The notes below the pieces were generated by a model, which saw nothing but the letters and a program-made list of their open reading frames with translations, was not told the origin of the DNA and searched no databases. The translations under genes and the position numbers were made by a program. 64,000 bases of DNA from Leucogyrophana mollusca (taxonomy: Eukaryota > Basidiomycota > Agaricomycetes > Boletales), in NCBI GenBank assembly GCA_021014945.1, contig MU266365.1, positions 1 through 64,000 of the forward strand, written 5' to 3'. Positions within the stretch are counted from its first letter, which is position 1; every line of letters begins with the position of its first letter. Shown piece by piece: positions 1-12,248 of the stretch.

Positions 1-1671
1 CCAGCCCCCCTTCCTCATACCCATATCCCCCTCCTCCACCACTCACCTATTACGCGATCCCGTGAGTTCTCTCACTTCGATGCAGAGGGGAATCCATGCA
101 TTGTTGTGTATTATCTACCTTACATCACCGCATATCACCTGACCGCGTCCCCGCCACCATTGAACCGGCTATTATGTCAACGAGAACCACAGAGACGCGT
201 CGGCGCTGTGAGATTCAGAGCGTTGAGTGATGGTTGATCGCGAAAGAGAGCGTGAGAGCTGCTGGAGGTCGTCGTGAGCTTGCATGGCCGCCAAGAGTGT
301 CACTAGGTCCATACTATTACTAGTGGTGTCCAGTGCACGGTGGCTCGTCGCAAGCAATGTCTGACAGTCAGCCACCAGCCGTCTGTCAGCCACCGGCATG
401 TTTTGTCTCCGCTCAGTCAGCCGTCGTGCCGAGCATACTCGATCACAGACTCGATCACGGACTTTTTCACGGATTGTCCAATTCCTGGATGTTCTCGGAA
501 TCCGTTGCGGATGCTCGTGACTCTCCTAAATGGTGTGCAAGGTCAACCCAAATAAGGTGACCATTCCAAATTTCGCGTTGTTTGGATCCGAAGGTCATGC
601 CAAACAACGCTTTTTCCGGCAACCAGGTCATCGTTTGTCTTCTGGTCAAGCAACATCATACAAAAGGTCCTTTCAAAGGGGTGGCATCAACAACGGCCGT
701 CTCATAAGCCAGGGCTGGCATCGATTCACGTATCAAAAATCCTCGTTGACCGCGACGAGGGCAAAAGACACAAGTGTCTCCAGACTGATTTACCAGTTAT
801 CGGCGTGCCCCTGAGGAATCACGGCCGTAGCTCGCGAGCTGAGTGTACCGCTGATCGCCTTCTAAAATACTTGATATACCTTCCTAGATGCAATGCGACC
901 GTGTACGACTTGCAACTGACACGCGTCGACGCCTGCGCAGCGCGCACCTCCGCCCATCTCATTCCAACACCCAGAACCTGGAAGTGAGTGCAAAATCTCC
1001 CAAAGCGCAAATACAAGCCTTCACGGTGGTTGCATGTCCACTTCCATTGCCAGCACCATTCCTTGGTTATCGGTACCTGTAGAAAAATCGCCTGCTCGAG
1101 TACACGACGATGGCCACCAGAAGGATGCAAAAGGGGGTCGTAGCAAATCCTGAATCCTTCACCTAATCCCAAGAACAAGTACACCAACCAAAAGCGAAAC
1201 CCCCTAACCTTTTCCTCTCGCGGCCCGACCGGTTAAATAGTGTTCCTTTCACAGGGGTTTTCGCAACCGAGCCCACACCGTCCGACCGCGTAGCCTCGAC
1301 GACCAAAGCAGATGACTTATGCACCCTGCTCTCCTATCGTTTTCGAGTAGCTGAGAATGGAGCATTGATAAACACATATGCCCGCTACTTCAAAAAGAAA
1401 CGCCAGGATAACAAACGAACTGGATATAATTGCGCAAAGCCACGATACATATTGTAAACGTGAAAGTGTGTCAATCGTGATCCGGGATTGTAATTTACTA
1501 TTTGGTAGGTAGGGTATAATGGTGACAACAATCGCGAAATGTCCAGTCCAAGAACGAAGGCGAAGAAGCTATAATACAAAAGTCGACGAAAAGTAAGCTT
1601 GTGTTAGTGTAAAGTTAGCATGAAATATAAGTTCGTCGTCATTCGTAAACTTTGGAGACGTTCCACGCAAT
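1..1671. other. Intergenic, no gene seen
   Basis: No open frame here shows a recognisable domain, a plausible exon chain or a signal peptide. The longest frame, on the minus strand at 819-1187, is compositionally random. No tRNA or repeat was found by eye. The last 100 bases are the 3' flank of the following minus-strand gene. Confidence 0.5.
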
Positions 1672-2271
1672 CTAGAACCCCCTCGTACGTCTGTAGTTTC
1701 CGAACACGCCACACGCAGCGGTGCAGAAGCCCACCAGAAGTGCCACCAGCGCGCCCAACGCGATCCAATTCGCGTTCCCAAGACTAGCACTGATGCCATC
1801 GTTTTTTAGTCTGTCTTTGGCAACGCCAAAGAGGGCCATGCTGACGACCCAAGCGATGAGGGTGCAGAGCATCGCTACGGCCGCGAGTAGACTCATAAAT
1901 ACGGTGCCTGCACGATGGTATCCGGCACCACATAACCCGAAGAGGACAGCGAGGCCGGATAAGCCAGCCGCGATGGGGTAGAGGATGAGGACGTATGTGA
2001 GGTTGTGAAGGATGCCGGTATTTAAGCTTGAGTTTGGGATGGGAAAGTCGTATCCGATGTGTACTTTTGATCCAGTATATCCGAATATGCCAAACGATAG
2101 ACCGTTTGTGTTGAGGAATGATATTTTATCCCATGTTGGTGCAGATACTGATACCTGTTCAGAGGAGTTAATCTATGTGTGGATCAAATCGATAAGAAAA
2201 CGCACAAATATAAGGAGGACCATTGCAGCAAAGCAGAATATAAGACCTGGGATTGCGCCTGAAGCTGCCAT
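1672..2271 (-). CDS. PalI/SUR7-family membrane protein, copy 1
   Basis: Two exons (2206-2271 and 1672-2154) joined over a 51-bp GT-AG intron give 182 residues. The start is the ATG at 2271, directly before a hydrophobic helix. The intron falls just after that helix and before VSVSAPTWDKISF. A middle segment of about 50 residues contains FGIFGYTG. Three more hydrophobic helices follow (about residues 75-100, 110-135 and 150-172). One extracytoplasmic loop followed by three helices is the SUR7/PalI layout. Family members act at the plasma membrane in cortical patches or in ambient-pH sensing; which applies here cannot be told. It is divergently paired with a paralogue at 3129-3729 that shares the intron position and most motifs. 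I am confident of the gene model and less so of the role. Confidence 0.82.
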
Positions 2272-3128
2272 TATGAATGCGGGGGTGGCGGGAGGAGTGG
2301 TCTTGCTCGGGAGCAGCAGTACCTCCTTAAGAGCACGATTTGTGCGTGACGTCACATTTTATGACGTACTAGGTTTAGCACGTGGCTGTGTACTCCAGGA
2401 CCCCACTTGCAACTGTGCGACACTGCATTCGCTTACATATAGCGCCACCCACTGGACTGCTCTTCTTGCTGCGGAAAGCTTTTGGCGCCAGCTTTGACAT
2501 AACAAGCCAGGCGAGTATCTTTCCGTCCACATAAAAGTCAACACCCAGTGCCCGCGGTCTGTGCACTGGAAGTCAACCAAGCATTGACAGAGTATGGTTG
2601 AACTGCGGTTTGTGTCTTGGCGGTCATCGCAATATGACTGCGCGCCGAACCTTCTTCATTGGGTCCTTGCTCGGGAAAAATATCCGACCACATGTCAAGA
2701 CTGACATCGCGAAGAACCTGCGTTCTCGCGTTCTCTCCCTCGTCTTCGTGCTCTCAGGCATCAAGGGCCAACTGTAACTGCGGCTGGCGTGCTTGTCTCA
2801 AGAAATGCGGCCAGAGTTAACCGCAGCAACTTCTCCATCGTCGGTCTTTTAACTAAAACCGCACACGTAAGATTGTTATCTTCTACTGTCAGGCCACAAG
2901 CATCGTGGCAATGTTGGCAAAAGCCCAGACACTAGCAGGTCCTCCGGAAGCCGTAGTGTCATCTCTGCGAACCCGACATCAAACAAAATCCCCCTCGGAC
3001 AAGGACGGACCGACGCATAAGTAGGATCGTCGGATGCACTCATGGAGGTCAAACATCAGGAGGATACCCGCAGCATAGATGGCGGTTCTTAAATGGGCCA
3101 GGTGTAAGACATCCGCAACCAACTTATA
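2272..3128. promoter_or_regulatory. Shared divergent promoter region of the PalI-like pair
   Basis: These 857 bases separate the start codons of two head-to-head paralogues, so they must hold both promoters. I see no coding exon. The minus-strand frame that continues upstream of the 2271 ATG has no family similarity. No individual element could be assigned. Confidence 0.5.
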
Positions 3129-3729
3129 ATGTCTCCCACTGTTACACGCGCGGTCCCCGCCATCGTATTCTGTTTCATAGCAGCAATCCTTCTTCTCATC
3201 GTACGTCTTCCCGTACTCCTGATTCCTCGCTCACGCATCGGTACTGACCACATGCGAATTTGCACAGGTTTCCGTATCCGCACCCAAATGGGATGCAATA
3301 TCATTCCTTAACGTTGACGGCATTTCATTCGGTGTGTTTGGATATACAGGGTCGCGAGTCCACGTCGGCTACGACCTCCCGATCGAAGTCCCAGATTCCA
3401 ACATCGCCAACACGTTCCATAACCTCACCTACATTCTCGTTCTATACCCCATCGCTGCGGGCCTCTCGGGCTTCACCATTCTGTGCCCTCCCGGTAAAGT
3501 CGTCACCAGCGTCATCGCCGGGCTGGCCAGCGCATGCACGATTGTCGCATGGGCAGTCAGCATGACTTTATTCAGCAACGCGAAGCATAGGATAGAAGGC
3601 GCGAGCTTGGGAAATGGGAATTGGATTGGGTTAAGTGCATTAATAGTGAGCTTGTGGGGTTTCTTCCTAGCTGTGTGGGGTACTGGCGCTTTTGGGAGAT
3701 GTCGGCGCGAGGAAACAAAGGGGTGGTAG
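3129..3729 (+). CDS. PalI/SUR7-family membrane protein, copy 2
   Basis: Exons 3129-3200 and 3268-3729, with a 67-bp intron starting GTACGT, give 177 residues. It matches the neighbour at 1672-2271 along its whole length: a first helix ending just before the intron, VSVSAPKWDAISF, FGVFGYTG, LYPIAAGLSG, then a helix with AWAVSMTLF and a last helix after SLGNGNWIGL. The intron has the same position and phase. It should be a four-helix plasma-membrane protein of the PalI/SUR7 family. The C-terminal cytoplasmic tail is very short, so this is not the long-tailed PalI of the ascomycete pH pathway. The head-to-head arrangement suggests an inverted duplication and perhaps joint regulation. Confidence 0.82.
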
Positions 3730-4916
3730 GCCGGGAGGACTCAACACATGTGATCGCAATACCGGTGGCATTCGCGACAACGAGACAGGTCTGTTGAAGG
3801 CGAGCGCTGATTGTGGGGGATTGAGGCCAGTGAGTAGCGTTGCGTTCCCTCTATGGTTGTGGGTACTGACAAGTACATGTCTCAGGGATGGGTCCCCGGT
3901 CACGCTTAGCCTGGTCGCGAAATAACTGGGGGAAGAGAGACTTCTTGTTTAATTTTCATTTTCAGTCGTTACTCGGTTTTAATAAGGTACCTGCGCTTAA
4001 AGTTCATGGCCAGCGTAGGTGTGGGTTACAGCTTGTGGTCTGACAAGGGGGCCAGTTGACGGATCGATGATCGTGAGTGCACTTCATGGGGATGAGCCAC
4101 GGCCCATGGCACGCGGTGCGGTTTCTCGTATGCACAGCTGGCCATGGAGGTGGGTCATACGATTTGCGGGTAGCAGAGTGGACCGTATCCCGCGTCCAAG
4201 CACCTCTGCTGGGTACCTGTCGCGTCCATCACGCGCTCCGGCTGCCCAATTTAAGGGCGCGTTACATTCAAAGTGCATATGAGATCTGCTGAACGTAATG
4301 TCTTGGGCCTATAGATGGAGAGAGAATTATAGACGGAATTGCTTAGTACGCACTTGCATGATTGTCTCAAACTGTTCGAAGCTCCTTCCGCCTCTGACAC
4401 TCCCGCCACTGGCTGGCATCCTTGTCGTCTTCCTCCACGACGGCCGCTAGAGCGGCGCGCACGGTTTCTCAGTCACGATGTCTCCATTCGCAGAGAAGTG
4501 GCGGAGTTGACCTGCTGCGGAGCGAAACACGGTCTCGGACGGTGTTTTGTGTTTTGTCTGAAAAGGACATCGGCCGACGTGGAAATGGTGCGACTGTCCC
4601 GCACGCCAAGACAAACATCATGATTTAGTAGGTCACGCTCGGCGTTGCAGCACAAGTGGAGACTCCGCAGGCCCTTGGTCTGGTATGCGGTGTCATGTGT
4701 TTCCCAAATCTTAGCGTCATAAAGAGCGGTCCCGCTCAGTGAGAAGAACATGATCGGGATAAGAGTATGTATAACTAGAAGAATATCATGCTTCGCCACT
4801 GGCAGGTTCGTAACCCGTCCTCTTGCGTCCGTTGCATACACATTATACATTCAATATTTCTTCACCCAAGCTCAGCATAGCCGCGCTCCGATCCAGCTCC
4901 GACCGATCCCCACCCG
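3730..4916. other. Intergenic, no gene seen
   Basis: Downstream flanks of two convergent genes plus about 1 kb with only short overlapping frames of random composition. No domain, repeat or RNA gene was recognised. Confidence 0.5.
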
Positions 4917-6304
4917 CTACACAGCATCTTCGAGCACAAGCACTGACTTCCCGACGTTCATCCCCGTCAGGAGGTCCACAAACGCCTCCCCGACCCTGTC
5001 CATCCCATAATAGGCATGTTCGAGATATTTTAACTTGCCTGATGCAAGATTTCTCGGGACAACCTCGTGGAACTCTTCGAGGTATTTATCTATCCAGTCG
5101 GTCATGATAAGTCCCTCCATCCTGTAAACGAGGAATGATGTTAAGCCGGCTCTGGACAACATTCTCAGAATCCTCACTTCACTCGGTATCGATTAAGAAG
5201 CCACAAGTTCTATGAGACCACAAGGTCAAATTCAATCTGACCACCAGGATGCTATTATGGCTCACCTTGATACCGTAGGCTTCTTTCATCTCCGTGTTGT
5301 ATTGGCTGACCATGCCACAAAGGACAAACCGCGCTTTTTGAGCGGCATTTTCGATGGCAGCTTCCAGTGTCGGCCCGCCAACATTGTCGAAATAAATGTC
5401 GACAGGACCGTGCTGTTTCAGCTCCGCAGCCGTATCTACCGTCTTGTAGTTGAAGACATGGTCCGCCCCGAGGCTCTTCACCAACGAAACTTTCTGGTCA
5501 CTCCCGCACGACGCTATCACCTTGAGTCCCAGCGCTTTGGCGAACTGGACAACCAGACTGAATGAAAATGTTCAGTTGCTCATGCGCCCACTAATGCAGA
5601 AGCGCTTACTGGCCTACTGCGCCAGATGCGGCGGACACAAAAAGAGTCTCGCCCTGGTCAGCCCGTCAGCATTTTCTCGAAACCGACTGGGCTGAGTCAT
5701 ACCGCCTTCGGCCTGCTAATATCCTTCAGGCCGTAGTAAGCGGTTTGTCCGCTCATCCCAAGTATCCCGACATAATACCTCCAGGGAAGGTTGTATTTGT
5801 TGTGGATGATCTGCAAACCGAGACCTTCCATGTCCAGGGCATTACCGTTTATCGACGGGATGACAATATAGCGCTGATAGGCTAGTCCAGGAGCGATCAC
5901 TCGGTGCGTTCCAATCGGCTTAAAAAAAACTTATTACTTACCTATAAAGCCATAGACGTGCTCATCTACGTTGACGAGAGATGTCTCGGACCGCAAGACG
6001 ACACCGACACCGAAACCAGTAACCCTGTATAACGAAGGTGAGTGGTGCCCAAGTCAAGGCAGCGACGTGGTACGCACACATCCCCGAGGGGAAAGGCGGG
6101 CATATCCCCAGGAACATCCGCTGGCCGCATGCGATTTCGCATGTATGGATCTAGACTAAGGGCGAGCACCTTGACGAGAATACCCCCTTGCAAAGGGACC
6201 TCGTCAAGATCTATTGTCTGTGCGCCATCAACGACCAAGGTAGTTGCGTTAGGGAGGCCGTTGGGGATTTCGTTGAATACGATGCGGGGGTTGGAAATCC
6301 TCAT
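4917..6304 (-). CDS. NADP-dependent oxidoreductase, MDR family (prostaglandin/leukotriene reductase type)
   Basis: Six exons (6078-6304, 5942-6024, 5703-5881, 5610-5653, about 5222-5557, 4917-5121) give about 357 residues, normal for the family. Start is the ATG at 6304; the frame continues upstream only through a TTG. The N-terminal part has the typical LDPYMRNRMRP, then TGFGVGVV and GMSGQTAYYG. The nucleotide-binding loop AASGAVG spans the short fourth exon. The core SLGADHVFNYK and YFDNVGG is typical of zinc-independent medium-chain reductases that reduce enones or alkenals with NADPH in the cytosol. The C-terminal part is SGKLKYLEH and GKSVLVLE. The donor of the last intron is uncertain (GTGGTC at 5221 or GTCTCA at 5218). 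A splice-created His stands where Gln is usual after the glycine loop. The native substrate is not known. Confidence 0.9.
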
Positions 6305-6749
6305 GGGGCTATCGTATGGGTGAGTGGTCAAGATTTTTCGACGATCTTATCCTATGGAGATGCTTGGCCCTTTAGTTATATATATTCTTCCCTGCAATAC
6401 CGCCTCCGCATGGCGAATTATTTTTTTATCTATTGCGAGATAGTTCGTTAGGACAACGTCCAAAAGGGAGGAGTAACGAAAAAAAAAAAGTAATAACATA
6501 GGAACGTAAATGAGCTCACGAAATGAAAAACTCGCATCAGCTGAGTGCCCCTAAACTTTCAGGCCCAAATTGCTTCAACGCCACACCGATGCCTCTTTGT
6601 AGCCTAAGTTTAGTTCATTGCACATTGTTGGGAAGTGTGTTTGCGAAACTTAGAAGAAGTGGGTGGTTGCACTGGGCCGGCGCACTGAGTCCCGTCAATG
6701 AAGTTCCTGTGTTTCCGTCCCCTTAATATACGGTATTGATCAATCCGCT
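6305..6749. other. Intergenic, no gene seen
   Basis: AT-rich 5' flank of the oxidoreductase, including runs of T and A around 6420-6490. No coding signal was found. Confidence 0.5.
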
Positions 6750-8007
6750 TCACAGCGAACACTCTTCTACATAGCTCACGCGGTCTATCTTGAACAGCTG
6801 ATAATTTGATTCCGGCATTCGGTTTGCGGCACACGATGTATCGTTTTGGAAGTTCCGTCCAAAGGAATGGACGTACATGGGGACAGCCGTACACCCGCAA
6901 GGTGCGATATTATCGGGTGTGAGCAGATAAGTAGACTGATCAATGAGGGAAACACGCGATACGGAGAACATCCCTTGAAGCAATTTTTCTCTATCAATTC
7001 GTGTCGAATCCACTCCTGATTGCGCTCCAGTGTCGTGTAGAAGCAGGCCTCTATGGACCGGCAAATTTTGATTCCGCGTCGAAGCGGCGCTAACGTTCAG
7101 ATTGGGATGACAGCGAGTCGGCATTAGCCTGAGGAACCACGGAATTGTCAAACATCATAAATTTTCTCAGAAACGAACCGGCGTTCGGCGAGCCCGAAGT
7201 CAGATGGCCTGAAGTGCACATGTGAAGGGTTCGGGAGAGGATTCGACACTGGGGGAACAGAGAATATGAGTTAACATATCAGGATTGAAGGTGTTTGGAA
7301 ATAACCAACCGTTTTACCACCTCGGAGGCTGTGATGCGCCACGGCTCCTTATAGTGACCACCTTCATGACACTTCTGACATGTGGCGGAGTAGTTGAGTA
7401 GTGGCTCTAGATACATCAAGTCAGCGCCACGGTCGAAGATCGACGTCGTCGGTTGATACACCCTCAGCCTGAGATGAAATGGGATGGAACTCAGCAAGTA
7501 GGTCCTCCTTGCAGGGATGCCCACGTCACGGAACAATGTGCCGGTGTGGCCTGTGCAGGACAATATCATAAAGATATTCTCACGATACACATAATCGCTG
7601 GGAATCAAGCTGACCACGGTTCCATCCCAGATGAAAAATGGGCGGAAACCTGTGGAAACCTAGTCTCCCACAGGTAGGCGATTACATCGAATGAAGGTAG
7701 CTGAGGAGTCCTGTTTCATTAGGTCCCGGCTCCTCCAGTGTTTTTCGCCTGCACAATTTCAGCCGCCTTCATAGGGCGCCTACAGCTATGTGGAAGATGT
7801 CCTTGCCGGACAGCTGAGGCCCATTGGGGGACGAAATAGTGTTAGAGACTTGATTGTCTGGGGTTCATCGGGTCGACCTATAGAGGGTATGATGTTTGTA
7901 TAGGCTGGGGCCCCGGAAACTGACGAAGGATTTGAAGGGAACGGGAGATAAGGTACATAAGCAGCTTTGACAAACCTTTGGCGACCTGAAAAGAAAAGAT
8001 TATCCAT
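6750..8007 (-). CDS. Hypothetical protein, exon structure unresolved
   Basis: I do not recognise this gene. Three stretches on the minus strand look coding. One is an N-terminal exon from the ATG at 8007 to about 7790. The second is a long exon at about 7325-7620 with IPARRTYLLSSIPF and a Cys pair plus His (CQKCHEGG). The third is a C-terminal exon at 6750-7000 with CGCTAVP and a Cys-rich end. A plausible donor follows ITASE at about 7322. I could not connect all parts without a stop: the segment at 7080-7250 reads well in two different frames. It may be one gene with small missed exons or a decaying one. No function is proposed. Confidence 0.3.
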
Positions 8008-8955
8008 GGAAAGAGAGGGTGTGTAATTTGCATGTGCAACGCCCGTCTTTTAGGCAACTGGTCGAGGCAAACCTAGGCAAACAGTCGTTCGCGGTTTTCT
8101 CGACGCCTGGCACCCCGACACACGACTCGGGGAAGCGTTAGGTTGAAACCGTGGTCATTTGACTCGCGAGTGCTGGTGCTGACGGATACCTCCTTTCCAC
8201 GCAGGGCATGTTTTGTTTCACTAAATATGCGCGGTCATTGGTTGCGCCGAGCTCTTTAGAGAAGGTCAAAGTTCTTTCCCCAAAATTGGGGTCTTCCTAC
8301 TGATCTTGGAGATACCGAAAGCGCGACGATTGACTGATCGACGGGTTACTGGCCCTGTGCAAGCTGTGCCTTGAACGCTGAATGGCGGCGACTTGTCGTA
8401 CTGGACGCACAGGATCTTGTTCCGTGGAACGTCTTCAAGGTCGATATTGATAGTCGGTCGCGGTTCACACTCCGCACGTCCACGTGAACTTGTATCGCCT
8501 CAGTGAAGCGATTTTCTATCTGGACTGTATTCACGAGCCATAGCTCAGTTACAAGGAAATACCTTCGTCGCATCGTGCATGCAGCTCTCTACAGCTCGAA
8601 TTGGTGCTTCGATAGCGACTCGCGAACGATGTTTAACTCAGGGCGTGACCGACGAGGACCGACGTCGCCATCTAAAATGCGCTGGCAAGATTTCTTGACA
8701 GAAGCCTTCCATTTTTAGGCAGTGTGAAGCTGAGCGTGTTGACGGGAGGTTGTGACTTGGCAGGCCTACACATGTCAAACATCGCGGTATCCACCTGCTG
8801 CGCAGTGGGTCGGGGCTGCTTCAGTCCTGTCTTTCTCCCCCTTATATATGCGACGGAAGAAGAGCTCTGTTATAATAATTTCACTTCTCCTCGTCCTGTG
8901 TCTGCTCCCTCTTACCCAACCTTTCAAGCAGACACGTGCCTTTTCTCAGCTGACG
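8008..8955. other. Intergenic, no gene supported
   Basis: Divergent upstream regions of the genes on both sides. A minus-strand frame at 8346-8573 is open but shows no family signal or exon partners. From about 8840 the sequence becomes pyrimidine-rich, as is common in 5' leaders of basidiomycete genes. Confidence 0.45.
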
Positions 8956-10167
8956 ATGTCTGGCAGCTTTGCCTTTCCAGCGCCGGTGGGGGGAGTGCCT
9001 CTGCCTTCGGATTTTGGCCCATCTGTATTCTTCGCTGTGCTATACGCCACGCTGATACCAGTGTGTATCTACCGGTTCATGGACAGGAGGTCTCGTGCGC
9101 TGCTCGCGGTCAGTTCGACCATGACATCTATCGAAAGGTATTCAACTTTCTTCTCCTGCAGTGTCCAATACTAATCGGTGCCATTTGGCCGCTATCTGTG
9201 CAGAATAGTTGTCTTTTCTCTACGAGCCATACAATCACACAATGAGGCCAGGCGAGTATCGAAAGGCCTGACGACGTACATGCAAGCTACTATAGGTGTG
9301 GCGTATATTGGGATTGCCACAGATGTCGTGGTCCTCGCCCGGTGCCTCCTCGTAGAGTCCACGAGAGGTCCTACGCCACCGGATTCCCCGGGTGCACCGT
9401 CTACCTCCTCCCTTCACCCAACAACTCCGCCCAGTTCCACCTTCCACCTTGTAGACGGCACCGTGATGGTCGACCAACCCCGGAAACGCTTCCAATATCG
9501 CCGCTTCACGGACATCTGGAAATTGGTGTTTTTAGCTGCAACTATCCCGGGCATCATAGGCAATGTGGATTTTAGCAAAGGGATGAATGACCAGTCTGCA
9601 GCAGATAAAGTCATGTCAATGAGGTATGAGCGATTGTCGTCGATAAGGGCGCGAAACGGTCTGACACCGTGCAAACAGATATGCCAGCTCTGCCATAGCT
9701 CTAACCCTGTTCATATGTTCGGCTGGAGTTCTCATATGGGCCGTCAGGACCATTCCAAGCGTGAAGAGAGGCAAAGTTGCTTACCTCCTCGCGATTCTTG
9801 CTTGCACTGTGCGTCGCATATAGCCGTGTGCTTCTATACTTCCTTCTCTGACTATGGTTGACCCCCACAGTCGTCAACTGCCATTTACCGTCTCGCTGTA
9901 ATGTACAACAAAACCACATCGCTCACATCCACTGCTCCCGGCTCAGGAAATACGATACCTGAGAAGGTGGAGTTTTACATCTTCCATATTGTCAGCGACT
10001 GGATGGCTTGCGCCCTACTGGTGGTGCCCAATGTCAGACAGTGGTTTAACACTGGGCCTCTCGGCGATTGGCGGGCCGTTGACCCGACTGAACAGGAGAT
10101 TAGATGGGCCAGGGAACGTGAACTAGCGAAAGCGCAAAAGAAGAGTGGTGTAGCTCAGGCTGTCTGA
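8956..10167 (+). CDS. Multi-pass membrane protein (DUF7702/GPCR-like fungal family)
   Basis: Four exons (8956-9137, 9204-9623, 9679-9808, 9871-10167) give 342 residues with all splice phases in agreement. I see hydrophobic segments in each exon: one near residues 15-35, two around 65-100, two in the middle (WKLVFLAATIPGIIG and SSAIALTLFICSAGV), one ending at the third intron and one near the C-terminus (FYIFHIVSDWMACALLVV). Together these give about seven helices. The ending, with VRQWFNTGPLGDWR and a charged tail, is the pattern of a widespread family of fungal seven-helix proteins of unknown function, some annotated as GPCR-like. A Pro/Ser/Thr-rich loop lies at about residues 120-150. No ligand or signalling partner can be inferred. 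Confidence 0.8.
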
Positions 10168-10660
10168 AATTGATCCACCTGCCCCGGCGTCGTCCCTGAA
10201 GGCACCTGGTCCATGCGTACCTTAGCTAGCTTCGTTATCCCAGCTCCTCCAGCCGCACACTCGCTCTCCTGGACGCTGATATGTATTCACTATACCCTAC
10301 ATATTATAATCATTACTATTTTATTATTCTCCTAGGGTGAGGACTATGCCCATGGAGACTAACCACTTAGCCGGCCCACACGAGACCGTCGCGCGCACAT
10401 CACGCATGGATTCATCATCGTACTCACCACATATAGGACACCACAGCCCCGACCGACCAACAAACAATTTGGGCACTTCGGGCTCTGATAGCAATGAGTA
10501 CCAAGGTCAACTGAGGCAAGTTATACAAATCATCTGATATAAAATACACATCAGTTGTAAAAAGTGTCAACAAAGCGCAAGATTTGCGTGTCATGCTACT
10601 GCTAAAACACACAAGTTTCATCATCATGTCAGAACTTCGGCAGTGGTCGTAAATGTTCGT
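10168..10660. other. Intergenic region between convergent genes
   Basis: 3' flanks of a plus-strand and a minus-strand gene. AT-rich segments near 10290-10330 may hold polyadenylation signals. No coding signal was seen. Confidence 0.5.
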
Positions 10661-12248
10661 TTAGTGTTTCTTTTTCGTAAAAGTGATGTGGAGGTCGTGG
10701 GGTAACGTCAAGGCAAAAGGCGAGAACGCATTTCTCAGCCCATTTTTGTGGATAGAGTTCTCGGGTAGTGACCATTCATACTCCCGGAGCAGCATAACCG
10801 CCAGGGCACGCTGCTCGTAAAGCGCAAAGTTGCGTGCGGGGCACTGGCGGGGCCCTGTTGCGAATGGCACCCATGCGTCTTTGACCATGGCTGCGCGCGG
10901 AGTACCCTTTTCGAGGAATCGAGCTGGCCTGAAAGCTTTGGGATCTCCCCAGACGCTGTCGTTATGGTGAACGGCATAAATGTTGTAAATGAGGGATGTG
11001 TTAGGTGGGATATAATATTTGCCGAGTGTGACCCCGTTGATTGGAGCACGAGGCACGATGTACGAAATGGGCGTATTGATGCGCAAAGCCTCACGGATGC
11101 AAGCATTGAGATAGGGGAGTGACGTAGCGGAAAGTGTCCCGACGGATGGGTCTGCAGTAGGACCAAGGACCCGCAGAACTTCTTCGCGCGCAGCCTCCTG
11201 GATTTCTGGGTGCGTGGCAAGGAAGTAAATCAAGGTGGACAGACCGCCTGCAGATGTATCCTAGAAACTGGTGTGAGCAAGATACAATCTGTCGCTGAAG
11301 TTCGAGCCACCTACATGACCAGCAATGAAGAGGACAACCATGTTGTCCCGAAGCTCCTCGTCTGACATCTCTGGGTCTTTTAACATTAATGTCATCATGT
11401 CGTCGCCAGGTTCGTCCTTCTTCGCTTGCAAAAGCTGCTTGAACTTGTCCACCAAGCTGTCCATACGGTTGACAACCTCCTTGCGGGGCACAATACGCTC
11501 CAACCATGGAGCAATCAGATAGATTGGATTCGCGATGTCGTGCATGATTCCGTTGTACTCTCTCACGAAAAGTGATTCTGTGCGGATCGCATCGAAATCA
11601 TGCCCGAGGACTGAAGATCCAACGGCGTCAAGGGCAAAGCGTTGAGCGAGCTCGGAGAAATCGACAGTGTGACTATCAGATGGGGACGACGGAGGGCTAA
11701 TGACCGCGAAGAGATTCTTGGCGAGAGAAGTGAACAGGTCAACAGGGATGGGTAACCCGAAAGCATCGCGGATGACACGAGAGTGCTTTCTCCATTTGTC
11801 ACCGTTTGCCATCAGTACGTTCGAGCCACCGATAAAACGCCACAGGAGAAGGCCGTCCGGAGGGAGCTCCTTCGGAAAGAGGTTCATGTTGTCTGACATT
11901 TGCGCCGCGAGCTAAAATTAAAGTCAACCTGCTAATACCGGTATCAGATGTCTCAGTTTTACTGACCTTGTAATCGAGAATGTGAATCATCCATCGACCA
12001 AGAGCCCATACGAGAACGAGACCTTCGCCTCGCTCGTTTGCATAGGGCAGAATAAGACGTTTGATACGAACGTCTTCCACTTCCCCGGAGAGATAGCTGA
12101 TAAGAAGGGGGAATATAGGTACGCGGGGAAGATGGCGAAGATGAGATGGTACAGTGAAGGTGTGGAAGATGAGAAACGCGACCACAAGACCAGCACATAT
12201 CCACCAGGACGAGGGCAAGTCTTTCGCTACAAAAAGGAATCCTGTCAT
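10661..12248 (-). CDS. Cytochrome P450 monooxygenase
   Basis: Three exons (11967-12248, 11315-11911, 10661-11260), all phase 0, give 492 residues. An N-terminal membrane anchor (WWICAGLVVAFLIF, about residues 15-32) places it on the ER face. The oxygen-activating I-helix motif AGHDTS is rebuilt across the second intron (about residues 291-296). The ExxR motif is REALR (about 350), followed by a PERF-type region with FRPARFLEKG. The heme-binding loop is FATGPRQCPA with the ligand Cys at about 433. Alanine replaces the last glycine of the textbook signature, a variant found in several fungal P450 families. Substrate is unknown. No terpene, polyketide or other secondary-metabolite genes stand next to it, so it may be a detoxifying or stand-alone P450. 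Confidence 0.93.

Noticed and set aside
819..1187. 122-residue minus-strand open frame
   Set aside because: No domain, odd composition, no exon partners; a chance frame.
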